A DNA stretch of 64,000 nucleotides from Candidatus Fermentibacterota bacterium (GTDB lineage Bacteria; Fermentibacterota; Fermentibacteria; Fermentibacterales; JCC-6): positions 1-64,000 of the forward strand of contig JAUVIR010000003.1 in the NCBI GenBank assembly GCA_030592645.1, given 5' to 3'. Below are positions 32,829 through 42,008 of this stretch, piece by piece. The notes below the pieces were generated by a model that was not told the origin of the DNA, did no database searches, and was given only the letters and a program-made list of their open reading frames with translations. The translations under genes were made by a program, and so were the position numbers. Position 1 is the first letter of the stretch. Every line of letters begins with the position of its first letter.

Positions 32829-34217
32829 TCAGATATGCTGTGTCTGCCTGAGCTCCGGATGTTCGGCAAGGTAATCAAGATAGACCCGAGGGGATGCCAT
32901 TTCAGGAAGGATTCCCTGATGAACCAGTTCTTCAAGATTGCCGAGGATCACTCCAATTCCACTGGATGATTCCACATCTGCCCTTTTCATAAGTACTTTC
33001 CCGAGATCCCGGGGAAGCACCCGCCTGCTTGTATCAGGCGAAAGTCTGCGCAGTCTTTCCCGCAGTTCCGCCATCCTCGCGGCACCGTTTGAAGAATAGG
33101 GTTCGGCATGTGCGGCGATATCAGCTTGCGCAAGGTCCAGCAGAGGTTCCAGGTATTCTCCGGATTCCGCGGCAAGCTTTCTCACGGCCCTGTCGGACCA
33201 TTCGCTCGAATAGAGTACAGGCCTCATGTGATTCTTCACGAGGAAGGATAGACACTTCTTCTCCTTTTTTGAAAACCTGAAACTTTCAGCTGTCTCATTC
33301 ACACGATCAGAGCCGATCTTCTCATGACCGTAGAAATGCGTATTTCCCTCTTCGTCTACGGTTCTGCTGGAAGGTTTTCCAATGTCGTGCAGAAGGGCTG
33401 CCCACCGAAGGCAGGCTGAATCACCATTCGTGTTCATCACAACATCAAGTGTGTGCTCCCAGATATCACCGTAGTGAGCTTTGCCCTGCGGCATTCCGTT
33501 GAGAATGAACATTTCGCGAAAACGCGGGATCATGTCCTGAAGAATTTCCGTATCCCTCATCATCTGCAGAACTCTTGCAACTTCTTCACCATTTTCAGCT
33601 GTAAGCAGGGAGTTCATTTCCATTTTCCAGCGTTCCCGCGATATATCCATGATGCGGTGATGCTCTTTCCCTATCGCTTCGAGCGTCTTTTTCTCGATCG
33701 AAAAACCGAGGCGGCAGGCGAATCGGAACGCCCGGAGCATTCGGAGCGGATCTTCACTGAAGGTCTCTTCCGGATTCAGAGGAGTCCTGATGACTTTCCC
33801 CTTCAAATCTATCCTGCCGCCCAGGGGATCGATAATGGCTCCCTTTTCATCCATGGCGATTGCGTTCACAGTGAAATCACGCCTTACAAGATCCTCTTCA
33901 AGATTACTTCCAAAGACAACATCGGGATGACGGGAGCCCTTGCGGTAACTCTCCTCACACCTGTATGTGGTTATCTGTATTTCAATCGGTCCTGAATCGG
34001 TTTTTATGACAGCAGCAACGGTACCGAATTCCATCCCGATGGGAATAGCGCGGAAGCTGTTCGATTCAAGTATATCTTTTGTAACCTCAGGCCTGGCGCT
34101 GGTGGCAAAATCGTAGTCTTCGGTTTCCCTTCCCAGAAGTCTGTCCCTCACATAACCGCCCACGAGAAACAGTTCTTCGCCGTTCTCCGCGAAAAGTCTG
34201 AAAAGCATTTCAAGCAC
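32829..34217 (-). CDS. cca: CCA tRNA nucleotidyltransferase / poly(A) polymerase family
   Basis: 462 residues. The N-terminal nucleotidyltransferase head has LVGGYVRDRLLGRETEDYDF with the catalytic DxD, followed by RRDFTVNAIAM and the RNA-binding domain. An HD-type domain follows (WAALLHDIGKPSSR). It adds or repairs the 3' CCA of tRNAs. Both tRNA-Thr and the repeat fragments here carry genomic CCA, so a repair role is likely. The start is GTG with a moderate site; ATG 9 nt downstream is an alternative. It is monocistronic, divergent from the gene at 34247. Confidence 0.93.
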   Translation of the reverse strand: MLEMLFRLFAENGEELFLVGGYVRDRLLGRETEDYDFATSARPEVTKDILESNSFRAIPIGMEFGTVAAVIKTDSGPIEIQITTYRCEESYRKGSRHPDVVFGSNLEEDLVRRDFTVNAIAMDEKGAIIDPLGGRIDLKGKVIRTPLNPEETFSEDPLRMLRAFRFACRLGFSIEKKTLEAIGKEHHRIMDISRERWKMEMNSLLTAENGEEVARVLQMMRDTEILQDMIPRFREMFILNGMPQGKAHYGDIWEHTLDVVMNTNGDSACLRWAALLHDIGKPSSRTVDEEGNTHFYGHEKIGSDRVNETAESFRFSKKEKKCLSFLVKNHMRPVLYSSEWSDRAVRKLAAESGEYLEPLLDLAQADIAAHAEPYSSNGAARMAELRERLRRLSPDTSRRVLPRDLGKVLMKRADVESSSGIGVILGNLEELVHQGILPEMASPRVYLDYLAEHPELRQTQHI

Positions 34218-34246
34218 TTGCCATCACCCCTGTCGGAAACAGATAC

Positions 34247-35275
34247 ATGAATCCCCTGTCAGTCTATCCGGATTATACGAAATTTGATTATCTTCCGCAG
34301 AATACGAAAGGAGATAATTTGGCATTACCTGCAACAGCCTGGAGACAGATCAGAGAGGCCGCGGGGGTCAGTTTCATCCTTTTCCGTATAATGGTCCCTG
34401 TTGTCATCGCAGTAAAAATCCTCAGTGAACTGGGTCTGGTAAAATACATAGCTACAGCCTTCGAACCCGTGATGAGCCTGGTGGGCCTGCCCGGTGAGAT
34501 GGGGCTTGTATGGGCAACCGCTGTTGTCACCAACATGTACGGCGGGATCGTGATATTCGCCTCGATCGCCCCCGGTCTTCACATGTCAACAGCCCAGATA
34601 ACTGTTATTGCCTGCATGATACTTGTGGCTCACTCCATGGCGGTCGAGACCACCATCGCCAGAAAAACAGGCGTACGCATACGCTTCATGATACCTTTCC
34701 GGATACTGTGCGCGCTTCTTTTTGGATTCATCCTCAACAGTATCTACACTCTGGGAGGCTTTCTGCAGGAAGAGGGTCATATCCTCTGGGAAGCATCATC
34801 GGGCGGTAACAGCCTGGGTTCATGGGCTTTCGCTCAATTGCAGAACCTTGCTGTAATTTTCCTTATCGTACTTGTGCTTATCATCCTGATGAAGATCCTG
34901 GACAGGCTTGGTATTACAAAGGTCATGAATACATTGCTTGAACCTGTTCTGACTTCGATGGGCATAGGTAAATCCGCCAGTACCGTAACCATACTGGGGA
35001 TGGTTCTGGGAATTTCCTATGGAGGCGGACTGATCATCCGTGATGTTAATTCGGGGAAACTCTCCAGCAGGGATGTTTTCTTCTCCATATCCCTGATGGG
35101 GCTTTCACACGCCATTGTCGAGGATACTCTTCTTATGATGTCCCTGGGAGGAAACGTCACAGGCCTTCTTTTCGGCAGAATAGCTTTTACATGGATAGTA
35201 ATTTCATGTCTTGTGCGTTTTGTCAGAAAAATGCCCGATTCTGCTTTCTACAGATATTTCTTCAGAAAGAGTTAG
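34247..35275 (+). CDS. Nucleoside-recognition (Gate) domain membrane protein
   Basis: 342 residues with about eight membrane segments in two similar halves. Each half has the Gate/nucleoside-recognition signature (LGLVKYIATAFEPVMSLVGLPGEMG, and LGITKVMNTLLEPVLTSMGI), as in SpmA/SpmB- and YjiG/YjiH-like proteins. The substrate is unknown. The listed ATG has only a weak ribosome site. A TTG at 34319 has AAAGGAG 5 nt upstream and would give a more family-like N-terminus (ALPATAWRQ), so the true start may be 34319. The 3' end overlaps the convergent secreted-protein gene by 4 nt. Confidence 0.85.
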   Translation: MNPLSVYPDYTKFDYLPQNTKGDNLALPATAWRQIREAAGVSFILFRIMVPVVIAVKILSELGLVKYIATAFEPVMSLVGLPGEMGLVWATAVVTNMYGGIVIFASIAPGLHMSTAQITVIACMILVAHSMAVETTIARKTGVRIRFMIPFRILCALLFGFILNSIYTLGGFLQEEGHILWEASSGGNSLGSWAFAQLQNLAVIFLIVLVLIILMKILDRLGITKVMNTLLEPVLTSMGIGKSASTVTILGMVLGISYGGGLIIRDVNSGKLSSRDVFFSISLMGLSHAIVEDTLLMMSLGGNVTGLLFGRIAFTWIVISCLVRFVRKMPDSAFYRYFFRKS

Positions 35276-35922
35276 AATGAAGTCTTGATCATTCCCCAGG
35301 TGGATTGTTCAAGACGGACAGAGGGATAGTTAAGAATGCTGAACAGGTATATGTCCCACTCAATGTTTGCCTCAGCAGCTATTCCTCCCCACCAATAACT
35401 TTCAACAAGCCCCTTGAATGTAAATGAAAGTGTATCTCCTGCCCAAACATCGGAAAGTGATATGTAGACAGAGCCACTGTCTATCAAACTGTACCACGCT
35501 CTAGTATCCAAAAGTTTTCCATTGCTAGAATCACTATTTAGATTAATTTTCCCACCACATGAGTCGACTATTTCCCAAAGCTCAATTGCATGTGGTGGAC
35601 TTGAACTATACATATTAAGGGTTGATGTGCTTCTAGCCCAATCTGTTGGCCAACCAGAAGAACCGCCATGACCCCACCAGTAATGATCGAAGACAAGAAC
35701 CAGGGAATCAGCAGACAGGGGGACAACAAAATCAGGTGAGATGAGGCTATCTTCTATGCTGTTGCCCATTCCGTCACACATTAAATCAAGAAAAATACTC
35801 TCTTCAGTGTATTCCCAGAAGGGACCGGCAATCCAATCACCTGATGTTGATGAAAAATCAACGGTCCAGAGAGTATCCACGGATTGGGGGACTAGACACA
35901 AGATGAAGAATAGCATATTCAT
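35272..35922 (-). CDS. Secreted protein of unknown function
   Basis: 216 residues with a short signal peptide (MNMLFFILCLVPQ). The mature sequence is strand-rich and aromatic (VLVFDHYWWGHGGSSGW, VYISLSDVWAGDTLSFTF), suggestive of a jelly-roll or carbohydrate-binding fold. No family is recognised and there is no sorting-like tail. AGGTGATAA precedes the ATG. It is divergent from the TGA-interrupted gene at 35983. Confidence 0.6.
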   Translation of the reverse strand: MNMLFFILCLVPQSVDTLWTVDFSSTSGDWIAGPFWEYTEESIFLDLMCDGMGNSIEDSLISPDFVVPLSADSLVLVFDHYWWGHGGSSGWPTDWARSTSTLNMYSSSPPHAIELWEIVDSCGGKINLNSDSSNGKLLDTRAWYSLIDSGSVYISLSDVWAGDTLSFTFKGLVESYWWGGIAAEANIEWDIYLFSILNYPSVRLEQSTWGMIKTSF

Positions 35923-35982
35923 TATTTATCACCTATATTATTCTAAGGCAATAATTAAACCGTGTCAAGGAAGGAGTCTGAT

Positions 35983-36462
35983 ATGCTTACTTTGCTTGTA
36001 AGAACAGCGCTTCTCGTTGCCCTGGCAACTTTGGGGATAGAGAACTGGTTCTTCCTGGATGATGATATGCCTCGATATGACGAGTTTCGGATAATGGAGC
36101 TTGTTCTTTCAGGTGATAATCCCGTAGTGGTTGGATTTGTTGATGATTACAATCCCACAGACCACAACCGACTGTTTACCATGCGTGAGTATGAACTAGA
36201 GAACGATTTATGGAGCAGAATATGGTATTTCAATTACGATGGTGGTCAGTGGGACGATGATGGATACGCAATAACAAGTTACAGAACAGATGATAATCCC
36301 CCCGAAGAGCGCTTTCTTGGTGTAGGCTTTCACCAGGTTGATCTTCCTTATGCTACACAAAGCACGCGTGAAGCGGGACTTGTTGTACTTCTGGATGATA
36401 ACGGTGACACGATCTGTGCACCTTTTACTTTCAGGGAAGACTGGAGTAATGTAGCTTGCTGA
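35983..36462 (+). pseudogene. N-terminal part of a secreted protein gene interrupted by in-frame TGA
   Basis: 160 codons from ATG 35983, chosen because GGAAGGAG lies 6-7 nt upstream; the GTG at 35962 does not. There is a signal peptide (MLTLLVRTALLVALATLG), then acidic, aromatic, strand-like sequence (LVLSGDNPVVVGFVDDYN). The frame stops at TGA 36460-36462 and continues unbroken in the same frame for 280 more codons. The next part resumes in the same style, so this is one 440-codon gene with a nonsense codon, a recoded TGA or a base error. The family is unknown. Confidence 0.6.
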
Positions 36463-36465
36463 GAT

Positions 36466-37302
36466 GTGGTTTACATAGGAGATCTGGATCAAGAGGAAGA
36501 GGTATATGCAACCTGTGGCTGGTACTTTGACAATGAAGAGACTCCGGTAATGCATGCTCTCGTTGAAATTGCTTATGGTAACACTGAAGTAGAGGTGATA
36601 GAGGACTCCGATATTAGCGGGGTTTGGGCAAATATCATTTACGATTCTTCTGAGGAGCTTCTTGTACTGGGGGGATTCCAAGAGGATGATGTGGATGGAT
36701 ACGGAAATATCAGGTTGGGCTGTATCGACCTGACAAGTACACCCTATGAGATCGATGAACAGGATGACTGGGGCTCAGGCACCTACGAGCTTCTTGATGG
36801 ACCTCTGGTTTTCGTGGATGACGGTCTCTATATACTTTTTGGTAACGGCATAGATGTAACCCCTGATCCTGATATTAGGTCAGTGGCTGCAACATTCTGG
36901 GAATGGGATTCTGGTTCATTTCCCTCTCTTGATTTAGAAGATTGGGAACTGTATACAAATGACGACGAATTCGATGATTATGAGGATATTGGTGTGTTTG
37001 CAGCAACTTACGATTATTCATCTGACCCGGAACGAGTGATAATGATTTTGAATGCTGTTACGGATGGTTTCTCAGAAGATCCTTACATTCTTGTGGCAAG
37101 TATTGAAGTAGATCCAGTAAATCATACTCTTGGAGACATGACAATGATCGCTGAGCTTGAAGTAACACCTGAATTAGGCTATACGGTAGAAGCCGGTGAC
37201 TTCGTATTTACAGACATTAGTCCAGTTGAAGGCATCGGTGGTGGTTCTGCGAATTCTGCATCTGTTCAGAAATTCTGGATATTCAGGATCGAGGATAATT
37301 GA
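36466..37302 (+). pseudogene. C-terminal part of the TGA-interrupted secreted protein gene
   Basis: In the same frame as 35983-36462; the frame is open from the codon after the TGA. GTG at 36466 is the first possible start, but there is no ribosome site and no signal peptide, so separate expression is unlikely. The sequence is rich in Asp/Glu/Trp (IGDLDQEEEVYATCGWYFDNEE, LVLGGFQEDDVDGYG), with strand repeats resembling a propeller or lectin-like fold. It ends QKFWIFRIEDN without a sorting-like tail. Confidence 0.55.
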
Positions 37303-37340
37303 GATTGCTTTAGCATAATAGAATTGGAATCAGCTTAATA

Positions 37341-37736
37341 ATGCAATACGGAGAAACGGAAAGCGGGAGCTCAGGCAGACCGGTTAAGGGTCCGAAAACG
37401 AGCGCCGGTGCCTGCAGATTTGCAGCAGGCGGCATTCGACTGGCCCCCGGAGAGGAACCTGCAAAAGCTCTGAAGGAGCTGGTCCGTCATTGCAGAATGC
37501 GCAAAGCCAGCCACGTAAGCTGGGCATGCAGGCTTACAACGGATGGAAAAATATCCGAGATGAAAGGTGACGGGGGCGAAAGCGGCGCGGGAAATATCAT
37601 TCTGGACGTGCTGCGTAAATCCTCTGCCGAGAATATTCTTATAGCGGTTGCCAGATGGTACGGAGGGAAACACCTTGGCGGATTGCGCTTCCGTATTTAC
37701 AGGAAGCTCACTTCGGAGATGCTGGAAACACTTTAG
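37341..37736 (+). CDS. Single-domain IMPACT/YigZ (UPF0029) family protein
   Basis: 131 residues. The UPF0029 core is visible: HVSWACRL, then GDGGESGAGNIILDVL (DDGEPSGTAGxPIL in YigZ), then NILIAVARWYGGKHLGGLRF (RYFGGxxLGxGGL). YigZ proteins are about 200 residues with a second DUF1949 domain, which is absent here. Some core residues deviate. The function in bacteria is uncertain (a translation-linked or peptidase-like role is proposed). Ribosome site weak. The last 29 nt overlap antisense with the convergent flavoprotein gene. Confidence 0.72.
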   Translation: MQYGETESGSSGRPVKGPKTSAGACRFAAGGIRLAPGEEPAKALKELVRHCRMRKASHVSWACRLTTDGKISEMKGDGGESGAGNIILDVLRKSSAENILIAVARWYGGKHLGGLRFRIYRKLTSEMLETL

Positions 37737-38292
37737 CCCCAAGTCTGCAGAGATCCCCGCCGGTGAGGAAAGCCTGCCTCATAAGCTCTTCATCCTCCAT
37801 CACTTCTTCAGCGCTTTCCAGAGCACACACCTGGACGGTTTCGATGATATCAAGTCCCGCCATACCCCACGCTTCCTTCATGCTGTCTATCTGATTGAGG
37901 AACAGCTCCGGTTTCTCGGCGCCCTGGGTAACGACGAAAACGGTTTTCTTCCGACCAAGCCTGCTCTTGAATCCCTCTCCTATAAGGCTGAAAAGTCTGT
38001 CTGTGAAAGCCTTCATCTGGGCAGTCATATAGTAGAAGTAAATGGGTGTACCCAGAATAATACTATCCGCTTTTCTAAGTTCCTCGAAGAGAGGTCTCAT
38101 ATCATCATCAAGAACACATACACCCGTTTTCCGGCACTTCATGCATGCATGACAGCCCATGATGTGAAGCAGCCCGATATGAAATACAGAGGTATCGGCT
38201 CCAGCATCTTCCGCGCCGCGGAGAACCTGCCTTACTACAGCATCGGTAACACCATCAGGTCTTGGACTTCCAATAAATGCGGCAACTTTCAT
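37708..38292 (-). CDS. Flavodoxin-fold NAD(P)H-dependent FMN reductase / iron-sulfur flavoprotein-like
   Basis: 194 residues from ATG 38292 (GAGGGGACAAT before it); the ORF start 30 codons upstream lies in the acetyltransferase gene. MKVAAFIGSPRPDGVTDAVV gives the FMN phosphate loop, and GTPIYFYYMTAQMKAFTDR is the second flavin contact. GCHACMKCRKTGVC is a cysteine cluster as in the iron-sulfur flavoprotein group. Expected to be a cytosolic redox enzyme of an anaerobe. It is the last gene of the long minus-strand run, 11 nt behind the acetyltransferase. Confidence 0.88.
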   Translation of the reverse strand: MKVAAFIGSPRPDGVTDAVVRQVLRGAEDAGADTSVFHIGLLHIMGCHACMKCRKTGVCVLDDDMRPLFEELRKADSIILGTPIYFYYMTAQMKAFTDRLFSLIGEGFKSRLGRKKTVFVVTQGAEKPELFLNQIDSMKEAWGMAGLDIIETVQVCALESAEEVMEDEELMRQAFLTGGDLCRLGAKVFPASPK

Positions 38293-38303
38293 ATTGTCCC
38301 CTC

Positions 38304-39536
38304 TTAATAATCCCAGTCGATTCTGGGAGTTGGGAGCCTGAATATTCTGTCCAGTTTTCGAATCAGCTCCTCCGGTCCGCAAAGCTCATCAGTTACACAA
38401 AGTCCCGATGCCGGTCTGGTTCCGATCCACATCCTTGAGAATGCGCCAACAGAAGCTTCCAGCATGGGAAGAGAGCTGTCACACCCTTTCTTCGCATAGG
38501 ATTCGGTTCCCAGTGAAACTACATAGCTGCCGGATATTCCGTGCCATGGAGCATCCTGCTCAAGATAATTCTCAATAGGATCCTTCAATCTGAGATTGAA
38601 ACTGACGGGCTCTCCGGGAAGAATGGTTCCCGAAAGGCACTTTTCAAGGTTGCATATTCGGATCTGCCAGTATGCCATCGCTTTGCTTGCGGCTTCGTAT
38701 TTGGATCTTTCTGTTTTCCTGAAATTCCTGAAGGGAGTTTTGAGAAGATCCTGCATCTGGATAGCTGCAGGCTCGTTGAGTTTTACAAGATGAACCTGAT
38801 CACCCAGATTCCGTACAAGACCCAGAAGCTCCAGGAACTGGAAGTGATTCCTGAAACACATCCAGTTGATCGTGTAGGGGCCGTGCTCACCCTCTGCGGG
38901 TCCGCACCAGAAATGATGTGAGAGCAGTTCGTTTTCAGCGTCCATGTATCCGAGACCGAAAGCGTTTTTGCTCCACTGCATCTCGGCTCTGGTCATCTCT
39001 TCCCGCATAAGGGAGGTATTTCCGTGAACAAGCATTCTCTTCAGTCTGGATCTGTGAACCAGCTCCCAGTCATCCTTCGTAAGACGGACAGGCGGAGGAG
39101 GATTTACATCAATATCCAGAGAGGCAGGATCAAATCCCGCATAGGTCTCGTAAGGTCCAGTTCCGAATCCAAGTTTATCGTAGTATCCCTGATCGAATAT
39201 TCCCAGCCCTGCGATAAATGCTCCTTCTGCAGCATCAAGGGCTACCAGCTCTGCGGTTAATTTTCCCGCAAGTCCCCGTCTTCTACCGACATAACTTGTT
39301 GTAACTCCGCATACGGCACAAAGGGGGAGATCCCTATCAAGATATCTGAGGGAGCCGGGTGTGGAGATAACCAATGCCTCAGTGTTTCCATTGAGTTCAC
39401 CTACAAGAGCACGGCTGCCCTGCAGAAAGATATCCATGGCTTTTTCATGTTCTTCACTCTCAACCCAGCCAACTTCCCGCCATATTCTGTGGCAGGCTTC
39501 CTTATCTCTATTCGGATCGAATTTTCTGTGAATCAT
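38304..39536 (-). CDS. Eis-like GNAT N-acetyltransferase
   Basis: 410 residues, the length of Eis-type two-GNAT proteins with a C-terminal SCP2-like domain. The acetyl-CoA site reads VTTSYVGRRRGLAGKLTAE (V-x-x-x-x-R/Q-x-x-G-x-G/A form), and GIFDQGYYDKLGFGTGP matches the Eis pattern of YxxxGFxxG. The C-terminal about 110 residues (FNLRLKDPIENYLEQ) resemble the sterol-carrier part. It may acetylate an amine in a metabolite, protein or sugar. It lies behind the Wzz gene and is likely co-transcribed with the polysaccharide locus. Confidence 0.86.
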   Translation of the reverse strand: MIHRKFDPNRDKEACHRIWREVGWVESEEHEKAMDIFLQGSRALVGELNGNTEALVISTPGSLRYLDRDLPLCAVCGVTTSYVGRRRGLAGKLTAELVALDAAEGAFIAGLGIFDQGYYDKLGFGTGPYETYAGFDPASLDIDVNPPPPVRLTKDDWELVHRSRLKRMLVHGNTSLMREEMTRAEMQWSKNAFGLGYMDAENELLSHHFWCGPAEGEHGPYTINWMCFRNHFQFLELLGLVRNLGDQVHLVKLNEPAAIQMQDLLKTPFRNFRKTERSKYEAASKAMAYWQIRICNLEKCLSGTILPGEPVSFNLRLKDPIENYLEQDAPWHGISGSYVVSLGTESYAKKGCDSSLPMLEASVGAFSRMWIGTRPASGLCVTDELCGPEELIRKLDRIFRLPTPRIDWDY

Positions 39537-39574
39537 GATTAATCAGTTTTCCATTCAGTGATGGACGCATATAA

Positions 39575-40813
39575 TCAGGATGGTCTGTGATAACCCTTTT
39601 TTCTTTTCCGCCCGGGAAATAGCTGGCTTCTCGAGATCTTCAGTACATTTTTCCAGAATGGACCGGTAGTGGAATCGTCCAGAAGCTGTTTCGTGTAAGT
39701 GATAACGGCAATCCATAGAAGGGAAAGGAAGAAGGCCAGTGCGGTGTACCGGATAACCATTTTGCCTCTCTTGGGGTAGGATCTAAGAGCGGAGGGAACG
39801 GCGGGAACCAGTATTTCCAATGTAGGGCTATCCTTCGCTTCCTCAAGTTTAAGGGATTCGAGTTCCTGTCTGAGCATCAGGTAGATTGCCCGTCTGGTTT
39901 CGAGGTTGATTGCGATGTTTTCGTATTCCTTGAGCATGGCAGGCATACTGTCCATCCCCGGGAAGTAGCTGATGCTGTCCCCGGCAGCTTTACCCATCAT
40001 ACTGCTTCTGAGGAACGCAACCTTCCTGGCTATCTCCAGATACGCTGTGCTGGATGATGACATTGTACCGCTGACACCGGCAAGTTCAGCTTCTGCAAGG
40101 ATCAGCTCAGTCTCAAGGGTACCCAGCATGTCCATGGACAGAACACCCTGATGTTCGGGAAACAGCAATCCGGTTTCCGCGCGGAATTGCTCCATTCTAT
40201 CCTGCGCTATAAGAAGGGATTCCTCAGCCGCGCTTAGAAATTCTTCTGCTGCCAGTCTGCTTCTCCGGGCTCTGCTGGTAATTATCGTTGACAGCTCCTC
40301 ATTGGAGAATGCTATGATGTCGTTCACGATAGCAGCTGCATTTTCCCTGCTGTCAGCTTCCATTGATACAACAAAAAACCCTTCGGGAGAAAGGAAGACG
40401 GAAGCCTTCTTCCTGAACTCCAGCAGAGCATCGTCCATCGTTGGGACTTTCATGTCCGCCAGAAGGTCATACTTGAAAATTATCCGTTCACAAACCGCTC
40501 TGGAGGTAACAACCTGGAAAACAAGGTTGATATCAAGCGCAGTTGGCCCCATGTTCATCATGCTTCCGATACCGGACAGCTGATCGGGCAGGAGATCACC
40601 TGCAAGTCCGGCCAGCCCCGCAAGACCCATGGATGTCTGCTGGCCGCCGGGGACAACGGTAATTGCAGAAGCGGTCCAGTACTGTTTTCTTGTCAGTGCC
40701 CATACTGCCGAGGCGAGAGCCACCACAAGACAGAGCACCGCTATTCTGCGCAGGTTCGAGGCAATGGAGCGAATCCACTTGCCCGAGAAGGAGTTCTCTA
40801 TGTTTTTTTCCAT
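39575..40813 (-). CDS. Wzz-type polysaccharide chain-length/co-polymerase protein
   Basis: 412 residues. An N-terminal membrane helix (about 22-40: IAVLCLVVALASAVWAL) is followed by the Wzz motif (RKQYWTASAITVVP) and a long periplasmic region with coiled-coil heptads (ARRSRLAAEEFLSAAEESLLIAQDRMEQF). A second membrane helix lies near 365-385 after the Pro-rich VPAVPSALRSYPKRGK. There is no tyrosine-kinase domain, so it is the short class. It sets polymer length or couples synthesis to export with the Wza-like protein 10 nt upstream in the operon. Confidence 0.9.
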   Translation of the reverse strand: MEKNIENSFSGKWIRSIASNLRRIAVLCLVVALASAVWALTRKQYWTASAITVVPGGQQTSMGLAGLAGLAGDLLPDQLSGIGSMMNMGPTALDINLVFQVVTSRAVCERIIFKYDLLADMKVPTMDDALLEFRKKASVFLSPEGFFVVSMEADSRENAAAIVNDIIAFSNEELSTIITSRARRSRLAAEEFLSAAEESLLIAQDRMEQFRAETGLLFPEHQGVLSMDMLGTLETELILAEAELAGVSGTMSSSSTAYLEIARKVAFLRSSMMGKAAGDSISYFPGMDSMPAMLKEYENIAINLETRRAIYLMLRQELESLKLEEAKDSPTLEILVPAVPSALRSYPKRGKMVIRYTALAFFLSLLWIAVITYTKQLLDDSTTGPFWKNVLKISRSQLFPGRKRKKGYHRPS

Positions 40814-40822
40814 AAATACATT

Positions 40823-41962
40823 CTAGTTACTGATCGCATAAACTGTTATACCAATCGAAATTACCGAAGTTATCAGCGAAATCAGAACCGCATTCTTGTT
40901 GAACCAGTTGTAGTTCACGTTCACAACATCTCCGGGCATAAGACGAGCGTCTTCAATAATCCCGTCAATCTCATGATCCTGACCGTTCCTATGAACAGAT
41001 ATCCCGCTTCCTGCAGTACTGATCGCACCGCCAGCCGTGACAATATAATCCCGGACAGTGCTCTCGGGATTGTAAGGCACTGAGCCCGGAACACCTACCG
41101 CACCGCCAACTGTAATCGAATCCCGCAGAGAAACAAAGATTATTGTATCACCTGGAAGAAGCCAGGTACTTATGAAACCCTGCTCCTGATCCCACACCGG
41201 TATCATGGTTTCGTCTCTGATTATTCTGCATTCGGAGAGTCTGATATTGCCCGATACTCCACCCATTCTGCCAAGAAGGGATTCGAAATCCTCCTCCGGC
41301 TGGAGTTCACGCGTCTCCAGAACATTAGCGGTACTCAGAAGATAAACGGGGTTCACACAGACATCGATGATAATACCTGCGTTATTGGTAAGAAACGGAT
41401 CGGAAACGTAAGATACGCTGCCCGGGTGGATATTGAGATCGATATCAAGCGTATCTCCGGAATCCGAATACATTGCTCCCCTGCGTGACCCAAAGGATGA
41501 AATACCGCCTGCCGCAAAAACAGCATCGGATACCCTGTTCAATGCTGTAAGCTGGTAGGTGCCCGGTTCGTTAACCATACCCCCCACGTTGATCCGCAGC
41601 ACCCGCGGTTCTGAAAGGGATAACGTAACGCGGATTGACGGATAATAACCGGCTGCTTTTCTCTGGAGGGAGTGCTGAGCTTCATCTATTGTTATACCGT
41701 TCACGCTTACAGCGCCTATTCCGGATACCGATAGATATCCATCTCCCCCTACAGTACACTGAATCCAGGGGTAAACACCGGCGCTCAGCAGAATCTGGCT
41801 GGACCCGCCTTCCACAACAACAGATACGATGTCTCCGGGACCAAGAACGTAGGAGCTTCTGTCCGCCAGTTCAAGAACGGACGATTCGGGGTACGGAATA
41901 TCCTGTGGAGAGAGCGGCGAGGGTACGGTTCCAAAGGCTATAATCATAACTGTAATCAGCAT
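40823..41962 (-). CDS. Wza-like polysaccharide export protein with SLBB domains
   Basis: 379 residues. A short signal peptide precedes YVLGPGDIVSVVVEG, the Poly_export domain start (YxLGPGDxV). SLBB-type repeats follow: VLRINVGGMVNEPGTYQL, and SITVGGAVGVPGSVPYNPESTV. The C-terminus has one hydrophobic helix (VLISLITSVISIGITVYAI), which in Wza spans the outer membrane. No lipobox Cys is seen. It is expected to form the outer-membrane channel for the polymer. Confidence 0.92.
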   Translation of the reverse strand: MLITVMIIAFGTVPSPLSPQDIPYPESSVLELADRSSYVLGPGDIVSVVVEGGSSQILLSAGVYPWIQCTVGGDGYLSVSGIGAVSVNGITIDEAQHSLQRKAAGYYPSIRVTLSLSEPRVLRINVGGMVNEPGTYQLTALNRVSDAVFAAGGISSFGSRRGAMYSDSGDTLDIDLNIHPGSVSYVSDPFLTNNAGIIIDVCVNPVYLLSTANVLETRELQPEEDFESLLGRMGGVSGNIRLSECRIIRDETMIPVWDQEQGFISTWLLPGDTIIFVSLRDSITVGGAVGVPGSVPYNPESTVRDYIVTAGGAISTAGSGISVHRNGQDHEIDGIIEDARLMPGDVVNVNYNWFNKNAVLISLITSVISIGITVYAISN

Positions 41963-42008
41963 ACTAAACCTGTTTCCAGTACATGACAGCCTTCATTATC
42001 AAATCCGT

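Noticed and set aside
36460-36490. Selenocysteine (SECIS) reading of the TGA
   Set aside because: The only GGU-loop hairpin starts 2 nt after TGA, too near for a bacterial SECIS. The residue context is not a redox site.
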